64,000 nucleotides of DNA from Faecalibacterium prausnitzii (GCF_003324185.1 NZ_PXUP01000009.1:1-64000), one strand, 5' to 3'. Positions 6,910 through 15,985 are shown, numbered from the stretch's first letter. Numbers and translations are program-made. The notes: generated by a model not told the origin, from the sequence alone.

Positions 6910-7986
6910 TCAACCGGCTCCCACCAGCGCTTCGCCGGTGCTGCTTTGCACCAGCAGCTCCTGCCCCGTAAGGCTGGAGAGCAGGGCGATGTAGCTGCGC
7001 CCTGCCGGGAGCTCCAGCGGCTTGCCATTGGAATCGTAGAGGGCAAGGGTGCTCTGGGTGCCCTGCGTCCATGTGACCTGCCACAGGTGCCCGCCATTCA
7101 GCCAGACGCCGCCGCCCATGGAAAGGTCGTAGTCCAGCGTGCGGCCATCGTCCCGCAGGGAGGAGCCGCTGTACAGGATGAGCAGGTTGTCAAAGACCGC
7201 CTGTGTGCCGGTGTTGGCATCCAGCTGGGGGGTGCCGTCGGCGTGCAGCATCCCGTAGGCGGCAAGGGCATCGTCATAGACAAAGCCGGTGGCACCGCCG
7301 GACTGGAAATTCACGGTCGCCTTTACCGCATCGGCGGCGTTTGCGTCCGGCAGATGGCCGGTGTCCCGCTGGGGCAGCAGGGCGGGCAGAACGCCTGCCG
7401 TTTCACTCTCGCTGCCGGAAGCGCTCTGGTTCACGGCGGTGGAGATGCTCAGGCTGTCCAGCACCGAGGCGACCGCCTTGCCGCTGGTGCGCCACAAAGG
7501 GGTGTTGTCCCAGCTGTAACCGGTGCTGACAAAGGCATTGCGTCCCACCTCCTGCGCGTCCACCGCGCGGAGATTATAGTATTCCAGATACCGCTTGGCA
7601 TAGGCGCTGCTGCCGCACTGGATGGGCAGCACCTGCTGTCCGCTGAGCAGCCGCCAGTATAAGTCCTGCCCGCGCGTCACCGGCCCTACCACAGGCATGG
7701 CGCTGAGGGCGGGGTACACCAGACACAGCTCGGTGGAGCTGCCGCTCTCGGTCATTGCTTCCAGCACCACCGAGGCGCTGCCGATGCCCCACTGGGTGGT
7801 GCTGTCGGTGGTGTTTTCAATGACCACCGCCGCCGCCCGCTGCTCCGGGTACAGCAGCTGCTGCCCGGTAAGCGGATCTGCCGGGGCGGTGCTTTCTGCG
7901 GGCGCAGCGGCGGTGCTCCCGCAGCTGCCCAGCAGCACCGCGCACAGCACGGCTGCACCAAGGCGCAGACTCCATTTGCGTTTCAT
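6910..7986 (-). CDS. DUF3048-family lipoprotein
   Basis: 358 residues. Lipobox LLGSC at about residue 22 after a short signal; then PLTGQQL and a segment AVVIENTTDSTTQWGIGSASVVLEA followed by VGPVTRGQDLYWRLL, which match the DUF3048 pattern (bound-to-cell-wall protein of unknown function, related to YerB). It is divergent: the usual N-terminal ARPQxG motif is altered. Twelve bases downstream of the other DUF3048 gene, so cotranscribed. Ends at repeat E1, which supplies a terminator. Confidence 0.7.
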   Translation of the reverse strand: MKRKWSLRLGAAVLCAVLLGSCGSTAAAPAESTAPADPLTGQQLLYPEQRAAAVVIENTTDSTTQWGIGSASVVLEAMTESGSSTELCLVYPALSAMPVVGPVTRGQDLYWRLLSGQQVLPIQCGSSAYAKRYLEYYNLRAVDAQEVGRNAFVSTGYSWDNTPLWRTSGKAVASVLDSLSISTAVNQSASGSESETAGVLPALLPQRDTGHLPDANAADAVKATVNFQSGGATGFVYDDALAAYGMLHADGTPQLDANTGTQAVFDNLLILYSGSSLRDDGRTLDYDLSMGGGVWLNGGHLWQVTWTQGTQSTLALYDSNGKPLELPAGRSYIALLSSLTGQELLVQSSTGEALVGAG

Positions 7987-7998
7987 GGGCTTCTCCCC

Positions 7999-9234
7999 TT
8001 ACTGATAGTTGAAGTTTTGCCACTCGTCATCGTCCACGATGGCCAGATAGGTCTTGCCCCGGTTGAAGCAGATCTCGCTGCCGTCGGCGGCGTAGACCTT
8101 GAGCGGGTGCTCCGGGGAGGCCTTCTGCCATGTGCCGCGCTGCACTGCGCCCCGGGTAAAGAAATAGGCCTCGCCGCCGGACACATAGTCCACCTGCTGC
8201 ACGCCGCCGGAGTTGCCGGGGTAGTCTGCGATGCCCGCAAAGCAGACCAGCAGGTTGGTAAAGCCAAGCTGCTTGCCGGTCAGCTCGTCCACGGTGTTTT
8301 CAAAGGCACCGGCGGCGCGGCTGTACATGGACATTTTATAAAGGTGATCCCAGCGGTTGTAGCTGAAGGTGGTCTTGTAGCTGTCCGAGTGCACGATGTT
8401 GATGGTCTTGGCGGCGGCAGCGCCGGACATCTTGTTCTCTGCGCCGGTGCGGTAGTCCGCAAAGCGGAAGAAGGTGCTCTCATAAGGGTATTGCAGCCCG
8501 ATCCCCGCGTTGGCGGCAGCTTTCCGGATCTCGGCACCGGAGGTAAATTCGGTGTGCTCGTAAGCCACGTTGCGGCCGCGACTGTCGCGGTGCGCCACAT
8601 GTGGATGGGTGGGGGTGTTGAAGTAGCTCTTGCCGCCGATGTTCAGGCCGGAGTAGTTGTACACGTTGATGAACTTGGTGCAGGGGGCACTTTCGCCATC
8701 GTGGTAGTACAGCGCCTGCCACGGCATGAGCAGCTGCAGGAACTGGTCACGGCCGGAGCGCAGCGGGCCCACCTCCGGGATGGCGTTGGCGTCATAATAC
8801 ACCGCGCAGAAGCGGGAGATGCCGCCCTCCACCTTGCTCTCGATGAGCAGGTCGGCAGAACCGATGCCGCGCTGCGGGCGGGCGTTCTGCCGCTGGGTGT
8901 TGCTGATATTGTTCACCATCACGCCCACCATGCGGCCGTTGCTGCGGCGCGGCTCGCCGGTAAGGGGGTCGGCGTTGTAGGCGGGCAGGCTGGTGTCGGC
9001 ACTTTCCGCAGGGGGTTCAGACGCCGCTCCGGCGTCCGGGGTTCCTGCATCCGGGGCTGCGGCCTCTGCGCTTTCAGAAGAGGCGGCGCTGTCCTTCCCG
9101 AAGGTCTGCTTCAGCCAGTCGGAAAAACCGTTGCCCACACAGGCGCTGCCGGCGGGCGCGCAGCCGGACAGAGCCAGCGAGGCGGCTGCCAGCCCCGAGG
9201 CACGGAGAATGGTACGACGCGTGATCTTTTTCAT
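7999..9234 (-). CDS. DUF3048 domain-containing lipoprotein with Tat-like signal
   Basis: 411 residues. N-terminus TRRTILRASG resembles a twin-arginine motif and is followed by a lipobox ALSGC. Residues 85-240 carry the DUF3048 signature: DPLTGEPRRSNGRMVGVMVNN, ARPQRGIGSADLLIE, FCAVYYD and VGPLRSGRDQ; the C-terminal half fits the second DUF3048 subdomain (FTRGAVQRGTWQK). Family members resemble YerB of Bacillus; role unknown. First gene of a two-gene unit with the paralogue downstream, from a strong promoter at 9340-9368. Confidence 0.85.
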   Translation of the reverse strand: MKKITRRTILRASGLAAASLALSGCAPAGSACVGNGFSDWLKQTFGKDSAASSESAEAAAPDAGTPDAGAASEPPAESADTSLPAYNADPLTGEPRRSNGRMVGVMVNNISNTQRQNARPQRGIGSADLLIESKVEGGISRFCAVYYDANAIPEVGPLRSGRDQFLQLLMPWQALYYHDGESAPCTKFINVYNYSGLNIGGKSYFNTPTHPHVAHRDSRGRNVAYEHTEFTSGAEIRKAAANAGIGLQYPYESTFFRFADYRTGAENKMSGAAAAKTINIVHSDSYKTTFSYNRWDHLYKMSMYSRAAGAFENTVDELTGKQLGFTNLLVCFAGIADYPGNSGGVQQVDYVSGGEAYFFTRGAVQRGTWQKASPEHPLKVYAADGSEICFNRGKTYLAIVDDDEWQNFNYQ

Positions 9235-9504
9235 GCAAAAAACCTCCTGATAAGAGCGTTTTGCGCAGCCCCGGCGCTGTCGGAACGGTTGCGCGCGGTG
9301 GATGAAAACGAACGGCCTTTCGGCACTGCTTTGATTGTAATTGTAACGGTTCTTGCGGCGTTTGTAAAGTGAAAATTAGCGGCAGCGTAGAAGAGGGGTC
9401 ACCGCCGGGAAGTGACCCTTCCGGGGCAGCCCCCGGCAAAAAGGCAGAATCCTCTGCCATGATAGCATGGAGAAAAAGTCCCGGAGAAAAAGTCCCCGCG
9501 TTTC
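9235..9504. other. Divergent intergenic region
   Basis: Apart from two promoters it holds an inverted repeat GGGTCAC/GTGACCC at about 9394-9417 and an adjacent CCGGGG/CCCCGG hairpin. Neither has a T-run. No gene seen. Confidence 0.4.
9340..9368 (-). promoter_or_regulatory. Promoter of the DUF3048 pair
   Basis: TTTACA, 17 bases, TACAAT on the minus strand. Confidence 0.7.
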
Positions 9505-9533
9505 TTGCATTTTGGTGCGCGGTATGGTATCTT
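9505..9533 (+). promoter_or_regulatory. Promoter of the EIIA gene
   Basis: TTGCAT, 17 bases, TATCTT, with GTATGG before the -10. Confidence 0.65.
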
Positions 9534-9615
9534 TTATACAGGTAAACCATTCAGGGTCGGCAAACATTTTGTTACCTTTGCCGCCCTTGCATGATGACAG
9601 GAAGGAATGATACTT

Positions 9616-10128
9616 ATGGGTTTTTTTGACAAGCTTTTTGGCGGCAAGTCCAAGGACGAAAACACCGCTAAGTTCACCAACCAGAGCAAGACCGTGCTGA
9701 CCCCGCTGCAGGGCAAGGTGCTGGCACAGGCCGACATCCCGGACGAGACCTTTGCACAGGGCATTCTGGGCCCCGGCTGTGGCATTGAGCCCACCGGCGA
9801 CACCGTGTACGCCCCCTTTGACGGCACTGTGACCCAGATCGCCACCACCCTGCACGCTGTGGGCATTACCAGCAACGACGGCATCGAGCTGCTGATCCAC
9901 GTCGGCATGGACACCGTGGACATGAAGGGTCAGGGCTTTACCGTTCTGGTCAAGGAGAACCAGAAGGTCACCGCCGGCACCCCGCTGCTGAAGGTGGATC
10001 TGGACGCCATCCGCGCCGCCGGCCACCCCACCGCCACCGCCATCATCGTGACCGATGGTGCAGGCGACGAAGTGAAGATGCTGGCAGAGGGCGATGTCGC
10101 TCCCGGCACCCCGCTGTTCAAGGTCTGA
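9616..10128 (+). CDS. crr: PTS EIIA, glucose type
   Basis: 170 residues. The EIIA-Glc fold is evident: PLQGKVLAQADIPDETFAQG, YAPFDGTVTQI, a supporting His in TTLHAVGI and the phosphorylated His in ELLIHVGMDTV. It accepts phosphate from HPr and gives it to the IIB domain of a glucose-family permease; the EIICB at 11580 lacks an IIA domain and is the obvious partner. I prefer ATG 9616 (AGGA spaced 9) over ATG 9607, which abuts the ribosome site. Confidence 0.92.
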   Translation: MGFFDKLFGGKSKDENTAKFTNQSKTVLTPLQGKVLAQADIPDETFAQGILGPGCGIEPTGDTVYAPFDGTVTQIATTLHAVGITSNDGIELLIHVGMDTVDMKGQGFTVLVKENQKVTAGTPLLKVDLDAIRAAGHPTATAIIVTDGAGDEVKMLAEGDVAPGTPLFKV

Positions 10129-10141
10129 TTTTCTGCATCAC

Positions 10142-10178
10142 AAAAGAGGCCGCTGCAATTGCGCAGCGGCCTCTTTTT
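10142..10178 (+). terminator. Terminator after EIIA gene
   Basis: AAAGAGGCCGCTGC pairs with GCAGCGGCCTCTTTTT. Confidence 0.85.
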
Positions 10179-10248
10179 GCAGAAAGCATCTTTTTACAGC
10201 GTGATGCCGGGCAGTCTGCGGCTGCCCGGCATCACTTTTTTACAAAGC

Positions 10249-11376
10249 TCAGACGATGCGGACGCCCTTCTGGATGACGGCCTTGAGGTTCAGTTCCTTG
10301 TCCGCAAGGATGACGTTGCCGTAGCGTCCGGCGGCAAGGCTGCCGTAGTCGTTATCCACGCCGATGCTCTTGGCGGGGGTCTCGCTGGCGGCGCGGACAG
10401 CGCTTTCCAGCGGCACGTTCATTTCCAGCACAGCACGCTTCATGCAGTCGTACAGGCAGGTGTTGCTGCCTGCAATGGTGTCCGGGTGCTCGGTCAGGGT
10501 AGCGCGGGGTCCCTTGACTGTAATAGCCTGTCCGCCCAGACTGTACTGGCCGTCCGGCAGGCCGCAGGACATGGCGCTGTCTGCGATCAGGCAGACGTGG
10601 TCGTCCCCGAAGGTGTTGAAGGTGAACCGCACCACGGCGGGGTGGATGTGCACGTTATCGGTGATGAGTTCCACCTCGGCGTCGTGCTCCATGGCCGCAA
10701 TGATGGGGCCGGGCGCACGGTGGGTGATGCCGGGCATGGCGTTGTACAGGTGGGTCATGTGGGTGGCACCGGCCTCAAAGGCCTTGACGGCGGTGTCGTA
10801 GTCGGTGCAGGTGTGGGCGATGGAGATGCGCACCTCGTTATGGCACTCCCGGATAAAGTCCAGATTGCCCGGCTCCTCGGGGGCAACGTCCACCAGCTTG
10901 ATCAGACCGTTTGCACGCTTTTGCAGGCGGCGGAACATGGCGGCGTCTGCGCCCTGCACATACTCCGGGTTCTGTGCGCCCACCTTTTTGGGGCTGATGA
11001 AGGGGCCCTCCATGTTGATGCCCACAAGGTCGGCACCCTTGCCGTTTTTATGGGCGGCAGCGGCGTCCATCACCTTGTTCAGAAACTCCTCCGGGTAGGT
11101 CATGGTAGCAGGGCAGATGGCCAGCACGCCCTTGCTGGCCTCAAAATCTGCCAGCGTCTGGATGGCCTCCTCGGTGCCGTCGCAGAAATCCTTGCCCATT
11201 GCCCCGTGGAAGTGGATATCCACAAGGCCCGGCAGGGCGTACAGACCCTCGGCGTCCAGCACCTCCTCGCCCTCTTCCGGGGCGGCAAAGGGCACGATGC
11301 GGCCATCGCGGATGACGATGGTGCCGCGCTCAAAGGTGTGGCGCGGGGTATAGACCAGTGCATTCTGAAGGATCAT
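10249..11376 (-). CDS. nagA: N-acetylglucosamine-6-phosphate deacetylase
   Basis: 375 residues. Amidohydrolase-fold metal site LVDIHFHGAMG near residue 57, NMEGPFISPKKVGAQ for substrate, HTCTDYD and THMTHLYNAM for metal and phosphate, and the catalytic Asp in LIADSAMSCG. It turns GlcNAc-6-P into GlcN-6-P and acetate. It lies downstream of the EIICB gene on the same strand with a terminator hairpin between them, so its expression is partly uncoupled. No nagB is in the window. Confidence 0.95.
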   Translation of the reverse strand: MILQNALVYTPRHTFERGTIVIRDGRIVPFAAPEEGEEVLDAEGLYALPGLVDIHFHGAMGKDFCDGTEEAIQTLADFEASKGVLAICPATMTYPEEFLNKVMDAAAAHKNGKGADLVGINMEGPFISPKKVGAQNPEYVQGADAAMFRRLQKRANGLIKLVDVAPEEPGNLDFIRECHNEVRISIAHTCTDYDTAVKAFEAGATHMTHLYNAMPGITHRAPGPIIAAMEHDAEVELITDNVHIHPAVVRFTFNTFGDDHVCLIADSAMSCGLPDGQYSLGGQAITVKGPRATLTEHPDTIAGSNTCLYDCMKRAVLEMNVPLESAVRAASETPAKSIGVDNDYGSLAAGRYGNVILADKELNLKAVIQKGVRIV

Positions 11377-11470
11377 AAAAACACCTCGTTTTTTCTTCTT
11401 TTCACCCAGTATAGCACGCCGGGTGTTTTTTCAAAAGTCCTTTTGTGTGAACATTGTACCGCCGTGCATA

Positions 11471-11521
11471 AAAATCGGGCCGCCGGAAGGGGGCGCTGTG
11501 CACCCCGCCCCCGGCGGCCCG
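11471..11521 (-). terminator. Hairpin terminator between EIICB gene and nagA
   Basis: GGGCCGCCGG and CCGGCGGCCC form a 10-bp stem around a nested GGGGGCG/CGCCCCC stem. On the minus strand it is followed by ATTTTTA. Confidence 0.7.
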
Positions 11522-11579
11522 GTTCATACTGCAAAATCAACCAGACTTTTGCAGTTCATTCTTTTTCAGAAGTGCAGGA

Positions 11580-13046
11580 TCACAGCATCTTCTTCAGCTC
11601 GTCGTAGACGAACTGCACCTTGGTGCCGATGATGACCTGGCAAGCGTTCTTGCTGGGACGGATGACACCGGCAGCACCGGCAGCCTTGACAGCCTTCTCA
11701 TCGACCTTAGCGTTATCCTTCACCTCAAAACGCAGACGGGTTGCGCAGTAACCAACGTCCTTCACGTTCTCCTTGCCGCCGACAGCAGCCAGAACAGCAG
11801 AAGCGACTTCGGTGTAGTTGTTGTTAGCCAGAACAACCTTCTTCTCAGCTTCCTCGTCGTCATCCTCACGGCCGGGGGTCTTCAGGTCGAACTTGGTGAT
11901 AGCGAAGTAGAACACTGCGTAGAACACCAGGAATGCTGCGATGCCCAGAGGAATGATCATCCAGGTCTTAGCAGCTGCGGGCAGGGATGCAGAGAAGATC
12001 AGGTCGGTAGCACCTGCGGAGAAGCAGAAGCCAGCACGGAAACCGGAGTAGTAGGTGATGATGGTGAAGATGCCGTACAGAGCGGAGTACACAACGTACA
12101 GCGGGAAGCACAGGAACATGAAGCCGAACTCGAAGGGCTCGGTAACGCCGCAGACGAATGCGCAGATTGCAGCGGACAGAACCAGACCGATGGCGGCCTT
12201 CTTGTTCTTAGCGGTCTTGACCATAGCCAGAGCAGCACCGGCAACACCGAACATCATGCAGGGGAAGAAGCCGGACATATACATACCAAGGCTCCAGCCC
12301 ACATCAGCGCTGGTCTCACCTGCCCAGAAGTGGGTCAGGTCGCCCAGACCGATGGTATCGAACCAGAACACGTTGTTCAGAGCGTGGTGCAGACCGGTGG
12401 GGATGAGCAGACGGTTCAGGAAGGCGTAGATGCCGGCGCCGATGCCGTCCATGTCAGCGATGCCGTTGCCGATTGCGATCAGAGCGTCGAAGATGACGGG
12501 CCAGACGAACAGCAGAACAACGGACACCAGAATGGAGATCAGACCGGTAGCGATTGCAACGAAGCGCTTGCCGGAGAAGAATGCCAGCCAGTCAGGCAGC
12601 TGGGTATTCTTGAACTTGTTGTAGCAGGCAGCACCCACAACAGCGGCCAGAATACCGATGAAGGAGTTGCCGGCGACCTTCTGGAAAGCGATGTAGGTAG
12701 CGGTGCCCTCTTCCAGGGTGCGCACCATGCCGACCACGCCGGGGCTCAGCAGCTGCTGCATCATCAGGTAGCTGACCAGACCGGCCAGACCTGCGGTACC
12801 GTCGTTGTCAGCCAGGCCGACAGCGGCACCAATGGCAAACAGCCATGCCATGTTATCGATCAGAGCGCCGCCTGCCTTGACCAGCAGGAAGCCGACGGTG
12901 TAAGCTGCACCGGAGGTTGCAGCACCGGGAACGCCCATAACGCCCGGAGCGAGGGCATAACCAAGACCCATCAGGATGCCGCAGATCGGCAGCACAGCGA
13001 CGGGAAGCATCAGCGCTTTGCCCAGTTTCTGGAGATACTTCATCAT
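11580..13046 (-). CDS. PTS EIICB, glucose/N-acetylglucosamine family
   Basis: 488 residues. N-terminal EIIC of about ten membrane segments (KYLQKLGKALMLPVAVLPICG start, PTGLHHALNNVFWF substrate loop, CGVTEPFEFGFMF), then an EIIB domain from about residue 405 with the phospho-Cys in GYCATRLRFEV. It imports and phosphorylates a hexose; the neighbour nagA suggests GlcNAc. No IIA domain; the EIIA gene at 9616 fits. Start set at 13046, where GGAGG is 10 bases upstream; the ATG at 13055 touches the ribosome site. Confidence 0.9.
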   Translation of the reverse strand: MMKYLQKLGKALMLPVAVLPICGILMGLGYALAPGVMGVPGAATSGAAYTVGFLLVKAGGALIDNMAWLFAIGAAVGLADNDGTAGLAGLVSYLMMQQLLSPGVVGMVRTLEEGTATYIAFQKVAGNSFIGILAAVVGAACYNKFKNTQLPDWLAFFSGKRFVAIATGLISILVSVVLLFVWPVIFDALIAIGNGIADMDGIGAGIYAFLNRLLIPTGLHHALNNVFWFDTIGLGDLTHFWAGETSADVGWSLGMYMSGFFPCMMFGVAGAALAMVKTAKNKKAAIGLVLSAAICAFVCGVTEPFEFGFMFLCFPLYVVYSALYGIFTIITYYSGFRAGFCFSAGATDLIFSASLPAAAKTWMIIPLGIAAFLVFYAVFYFAITKFDLKTPGREDDDEEAEKKVVLANNNYTEVASAVLAAVGGKENVKDVGYCATRLRFEVKDNAKVDEKAVKAAGAAGVIRPSKNACQVIIGTKVQFVYDELKKML

Positions 13047-13332
13047 AAGACACATTCCTCCTTAAGAAATGTTTGTGTTTACAGACAGTCTCTGGTTGTA
13101 GGCTGTCCACAGTTCCGTAACAGAATAGTAACATATTTTTGCAAAAAAAGAAAGTGGTTTTTTCTTTTTTCTATTAAAATGCGTCAAAAGTCCTTATTCG
13201 ATGGCACATCTGTCAGTATTTTTTGTTTTTTCTGCACGCGTCCTGATTTAAGTGCTGAAAAATCTTTTCTTTTTATGTCTATTTTGTCCAAAGGGTTGCA
13301 TCCCACCATAAGTCCATATATTTTGCACCTTT

Positions 13333-13842
13333 TTATACGATGCGTTTTCCGTCCAGCACGGCCTGTTTGAGGGTGTCGCCGTCATACACCAGCTTGAGGG
13401 AAAAGTAGGGGTGCTCTTCCTCCAGCAGACGGAAAAAGAGCTTGTCCCCCTCCCAGATGGGCAGTTTTTGCACCTCAGACTTTTGCACCCACTGCAGTTC
13501 TCCCTCGGCGCAGGCATCGCCCCGGATCATCTCGCCCTCCCACCGGTCGGCGGTGTACAGGTGGATGAACTCGGTCATGTTGCCCCACACAAAGGTCAGC
13601 AGTCCCCGGGCACGGTAGCGCGTCAGGGTAAGGCCGGTCTCCTCCCGCACCTCCCGTACAAGGCAGTCCTCCGGGCTTTCAAACCGCTCAAATTTGCCGC
13701 CCACGCCCACCCATTTGTCGTGGTTGTAGTCGTCCTGCTTTTTGATGCGGTGCAGCATCAGGTAGGCGTCCTCCCGCTCCAGATAGCAAAGAGTAGTGCT
13801 GAAGATGGGAAATTCCGGGTCCATAAATGCGCCTAAGTTCAT
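13333..13842 (-). CDS. NUDIX hydrolase, 8-oxo-dGTP diphosphatase-like
   Basis: 169 residues. Nudix box GGKFERFESPEDCLVREV continuing as REETGLTL at about residues 48-72 holds the metal-binding REVREE motif. The N-terminus TTLCYLEREDAYLMLHR resembles MutT/YtkD-like proteins. Probably cleans oxidised nucleotides. ATG preceded by AGGAG at 8 bases. Upstream is a perfect GC hairpin (13898-13925). Confidence 0.88.
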   Translation of the reverse strand: MNLGAFMDPEFPIFSTTLCYLEREDAYLMLHRIKKQDDYNHDKWVGVGGKFERFESPEDCLVREVREETGLTLTRYRARGLLTFVWGNMTEFIHLYTADRWEGEMIRGDACAEGELQWVQKSEVQKLPIWEGDKLFFRLLEEEHPYFSLKLVYDGDTLKQAVLDGKRIV

Positions 13843-13897
13843 GGGTCGTTCTCCTTTTTTGTCCGATGTTTTTTCGCCAGAGGGCGAGAATGCTTAC

Positions 13898-13925
13898 CGT
13901 ATGCCGCCGCGCAGCGGCGGCATAC
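13898..13925. repeat. GC-rich inverted repeat upstream of NUDIX gene
   Basis: GTATGCCGCCGC and GCGGCGGCATAC form a perfect 12-bp stem with a 4-base loop, about 55 bases before the NUDIX ATG. No T-run follows. Confidence 0.5.
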
Positions 13926-13944
13926 GCGTATCTTTTTTCATAAG

Positions 13945-13982
13945 AAAGGGCTGCTGCATGAAACGCTGTGCAGCAGCCCTTT
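13945..13982 (-). terminator. Terminator of the ricin-type lectin gene
   Basis: AAAGGGCTGCTGCA pairs with its complement; on the minus strand it ends in CTTT. Confidence 0.65.
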
Positions 13983-14034
13983 GGGAAGTGTTTCCGCTGC
14001 GGATGCCCACAAAGCAGCGGAAGCGTTTTTCGAT

Positions 14035-14625
14035 TTATGCCTTGCGCCCGGCGCGGCCCTTGCCTGCGCTGTTCAGCTTGCGCACCAAGTCGTTCTGGTG
14101 CTTGCGCTGGCTGGGGGTGGGCTGGGGGTCTTTTGCCTCGCCGGCGCGCTTGCCGGTCTGGGCAGCATCGGGGTCGATGCGTTCCAGCGTCCACTCCTGA
14201 TTGCCGCCCGCCACATAGTTCCAGATCTGCGCCTGTGCGCCGTTGGCGGTGTTCATGCCCACAAGGTCGATGTATTTATCCGCCAGCACATTGCGGATGC
14301 GGGTGCGCCCGCTGCGGGTGGGCTCCAGCGCCCAGCACTGGCTCAGCCCGCTGGTGCGGCTCCACTGGTGCAGCCATGTGCCCTCCACCACGCCGCCAAG
14401 TGCCAGATCGATCATCTTGCCGGTAAAGCGGTTCTGGATGCGCCAGCGTCCCTCGCCCGCGTCCACAAACTGCCACTGCTGCCACGGATGACCCGCATAG
14501 CTCCACAGCTGGATGCCGGCGCCGTTCTCCGTGTTGAAATCCTTTACTTCCAGTACCTTCCCGTTGGGGGACTTGATAATGTAGTATTCCCCCTCCATAA
14601 TGACGACCTGCGATGCCTTTGCCAT
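14035..14625 (-). CDS. Ricin-type beta-trefoil lectin-like protein
   Basis: 196 residues. The N-terminal 140 residues form a RICIN/ricin B-like trefoil: repeated blocks YYIIKSPNGKVLEVKDF, WRIQNRFTGKMIDLALGG and TRIRNVLADKYIDLVGM, each followed by a W-Q pattern (QQWQFV, QEWTLE). The lysine/arginine-rich C-terminus (HQNDLVRKLNSAGKGRAGRKA) is low complexity. No signal peptide, so cytoplasmic or non-classically exported. I use ATG 14625 (AAGGAG 9 bases upstream) rather than TTG 14634. Sugar specificity unknown. Confidence 0.8.
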   Translation of the reverse strand: MAKASQVVIMEGEYYIIKSPNGKVLEVKDFNTENGAGIQLWSYAGHPWQQWQFVDAGEGRWRIQNRFTGKMIDLALGGVVEGTWLHQWSRTSGLSQCWALEPTRSGRTRIRNVLADKYIDLVGMNTANGAQAQIWNYVAGGNQEWTLERIDPDAAQTGKRAGEAKDPQPTPSQRKHQNDLVRKLNSAGKGRAGRKA

Positions 14626-14789
14626 AGAGCACAACTCCTTTCCGCTATGGTAGCCCTATTATACCCGATTTGTCCGCTGGCAACAAGAATGCTTTTCCAT
14701 AATCTTTCTTTTGTTTTTTGTGCATTCTGTCGTGTTTTTGCAGCGCAAACGTTTTCGGAAGCCGATCATGATTTTTACCGGCGGGCACT

Positions 14790-14818
14790 TTGCACTCCGG
14801 CGCAGGTTGTGGTACAAT
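14790..14818 (+). promoter_or_regulatory. Promoter of the nitroreductase-GNAT operon
   Basis: TTGCAC, 17 bases, TACAAT. Confidence 0.75.
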
Positions 14819-14850
14819 AAAGCCATCCACTATTAAGGAGGGGATCTTTC

Positions 14851-15372
14851 ATGACTAACGAGACTTTACAAACCATTCGCAGCCGCCGCAGCTGCCGCGC
14901 CTACGAGCCCCGGCAGATCACGGATGCAGAGCTGGACGCCGTACTGGAGGCCGGCACCTACGCCGCCAGCGCTATGGGACGCCAGAGCGCTAAGATCGTG
15001 GTCGTGCAGGATGCCGCCACCCGCGCCCAGCTGACCCGGATGAACGCCGCCGTCATGGGCACCGACAGCGACCCCATGTACGGCGCACCCACCATTCTGG
15101 TGGTGCTGGCCGATGCACACGCAAACTGCGCCGTGCAGGACGGCAGCCTTGTTATGGGCAACCTGATGCTGGCTGCTGCATCGCTGGGGCTGGGCAGCTG
15201 CTGGATCAACCGTGCCCGGGAGGAGTTCGACTCCGCCGAGGGCAAGGCACTGCTGAAAAAGTGGGGCATCGAGGGGGACTGGATCGGCGTAGGCCACTGC
15301 ATTCTGGGCTACCCCGCCGCCGCGCCCAAGCCCGCCGCGCCCCGCAAGCCAAATTACATCGTAAAAGTATAA
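14851..15372 (+). CDS. Nitroreductase family flavoprotein
   Basis: 173 residues. IRSRRSCRAYEPRQITDAEL at the N-terminus is the FMN-binding start of the nitroreductase family; AASAMGRQSAKIVVV and the LGLGSCWINR block complete the flavin site. Predicted NAD(P)H:FMN oxidoreductase of unknown substrate. AGGAGGGG lies upstream of the ATG. The GNAT gene follows after 8 bases. Confidence 0.9.
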   Translation: MTNETLQTIRSRRSCRAYEPRQITDAELDAVLEAGTYAASAMGRQSAKIVVVQDAATRAQLTRMNAAVMGTDSDPMYGAPTILVVLADAHANCAVQDGSLVMGNLMLAAASLGLGSCWINRAREEFDSAEGKALLKKWGIEGDWIGVGHCILGYPAAAPKPAAPRKPNYIVKV

Positions 15373-15380
15373 GGAGTTTT

Positions 15381-15875
15381 ATGAAGCCTGATTACAAGCT
15401 GGTCGCAAAGGCCAAATACATCCACAACACCGCCGACCTTGCCAGCGAGCTGTGGCACGAGGTCTACAAGCGCTACTACCCCGCAAAGCAGCTGGACACC
15501 CTTGTGGAGGAGCTGCAAAGTGCCGATGCCATTGAAGCGGACATCGACAATGACGTGAACTATTTTCTGGTGTTTCTGGGGGGCAAGCTCATCGGCTACT
15601 TTGCGTGGAAGATGGAGAACACCGCCCTGCACCTGATGCACCTGTACCTCAAGCCGGAATACCGCGGCAAAGCCATCGGCCGGGATATCGTGCAGACCTG
15701 TGAGCGGCTGGCCAAGGGCGAGGGCAAAGGCCGGGTGTGGTGCACCATCCATGCCAAGGCACTGCCGGTGCAGCAGTTCTTCAAGGCACTGCGCTACCGT
15801 GAACTGCGCCCCGCCGAGCAGGAAAACGGCACCGTGCCCCGCAACGAGCTGGTGTATGAGCACACCCTGAGTTGA
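15381..15875 (+). CDS. GNAT family N-acetyltransferase
   Basis: 164 residues. GNAT core: LHLMHLYLKPEYRGKAIGRDIV carries the acetyl-CoA pyrophosphate loop (R/Q-x-x-G-x-G/A as YRGKAIG), followed by a beta strand VWCTIHAKALPVQQFFKALRY typical of motif B. Start at ATG 15381 directly after AAGGAG. Cotranscribed with the nitroreductase. Substrate unknown. Confidence 0.85.
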   Translation: MKPDYKLVAKAKYIHNTADLASELWHEVYKRYYPAKQLDTLVEELQSADAIEADIDNDVNYFLVFLGGKLIGYFAWKMENTALHLMHLYLKPEYRGKAIGRDIVQTCERLAKGEGKGRVWCTIHAKALPVQQFFKALRYRELRPAEQENGTVPRNELVYEHTLS

Positions 15876-15921
15876 TTTCCGAAAAATCACAAAATAGCCA
15901 TTGAAATTTATCCGCGTTTGT

Positions 15922-15937
15922 ACTACACTGATGTAGT
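15922..15937 (+). promoter_or_regulatory. Palindromic operator candidate before yerC-like gene
   Basis: ACTACA and TGTAGT are perfect 6-bp inverted arms with a 4-base spacer, lying between a TTGTAC (15918) and a TAATAA (15939) that could be -35 and -10. Position and symmetry suit a repressor site, perhaps for the TrpR-like protein itself. Confidence 0.5.
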
Positions 15938-15985
15938 GTAATAAAGCCGCTGTTTGCGGGCATTCTGTGCAAAAAGGAGACTATC

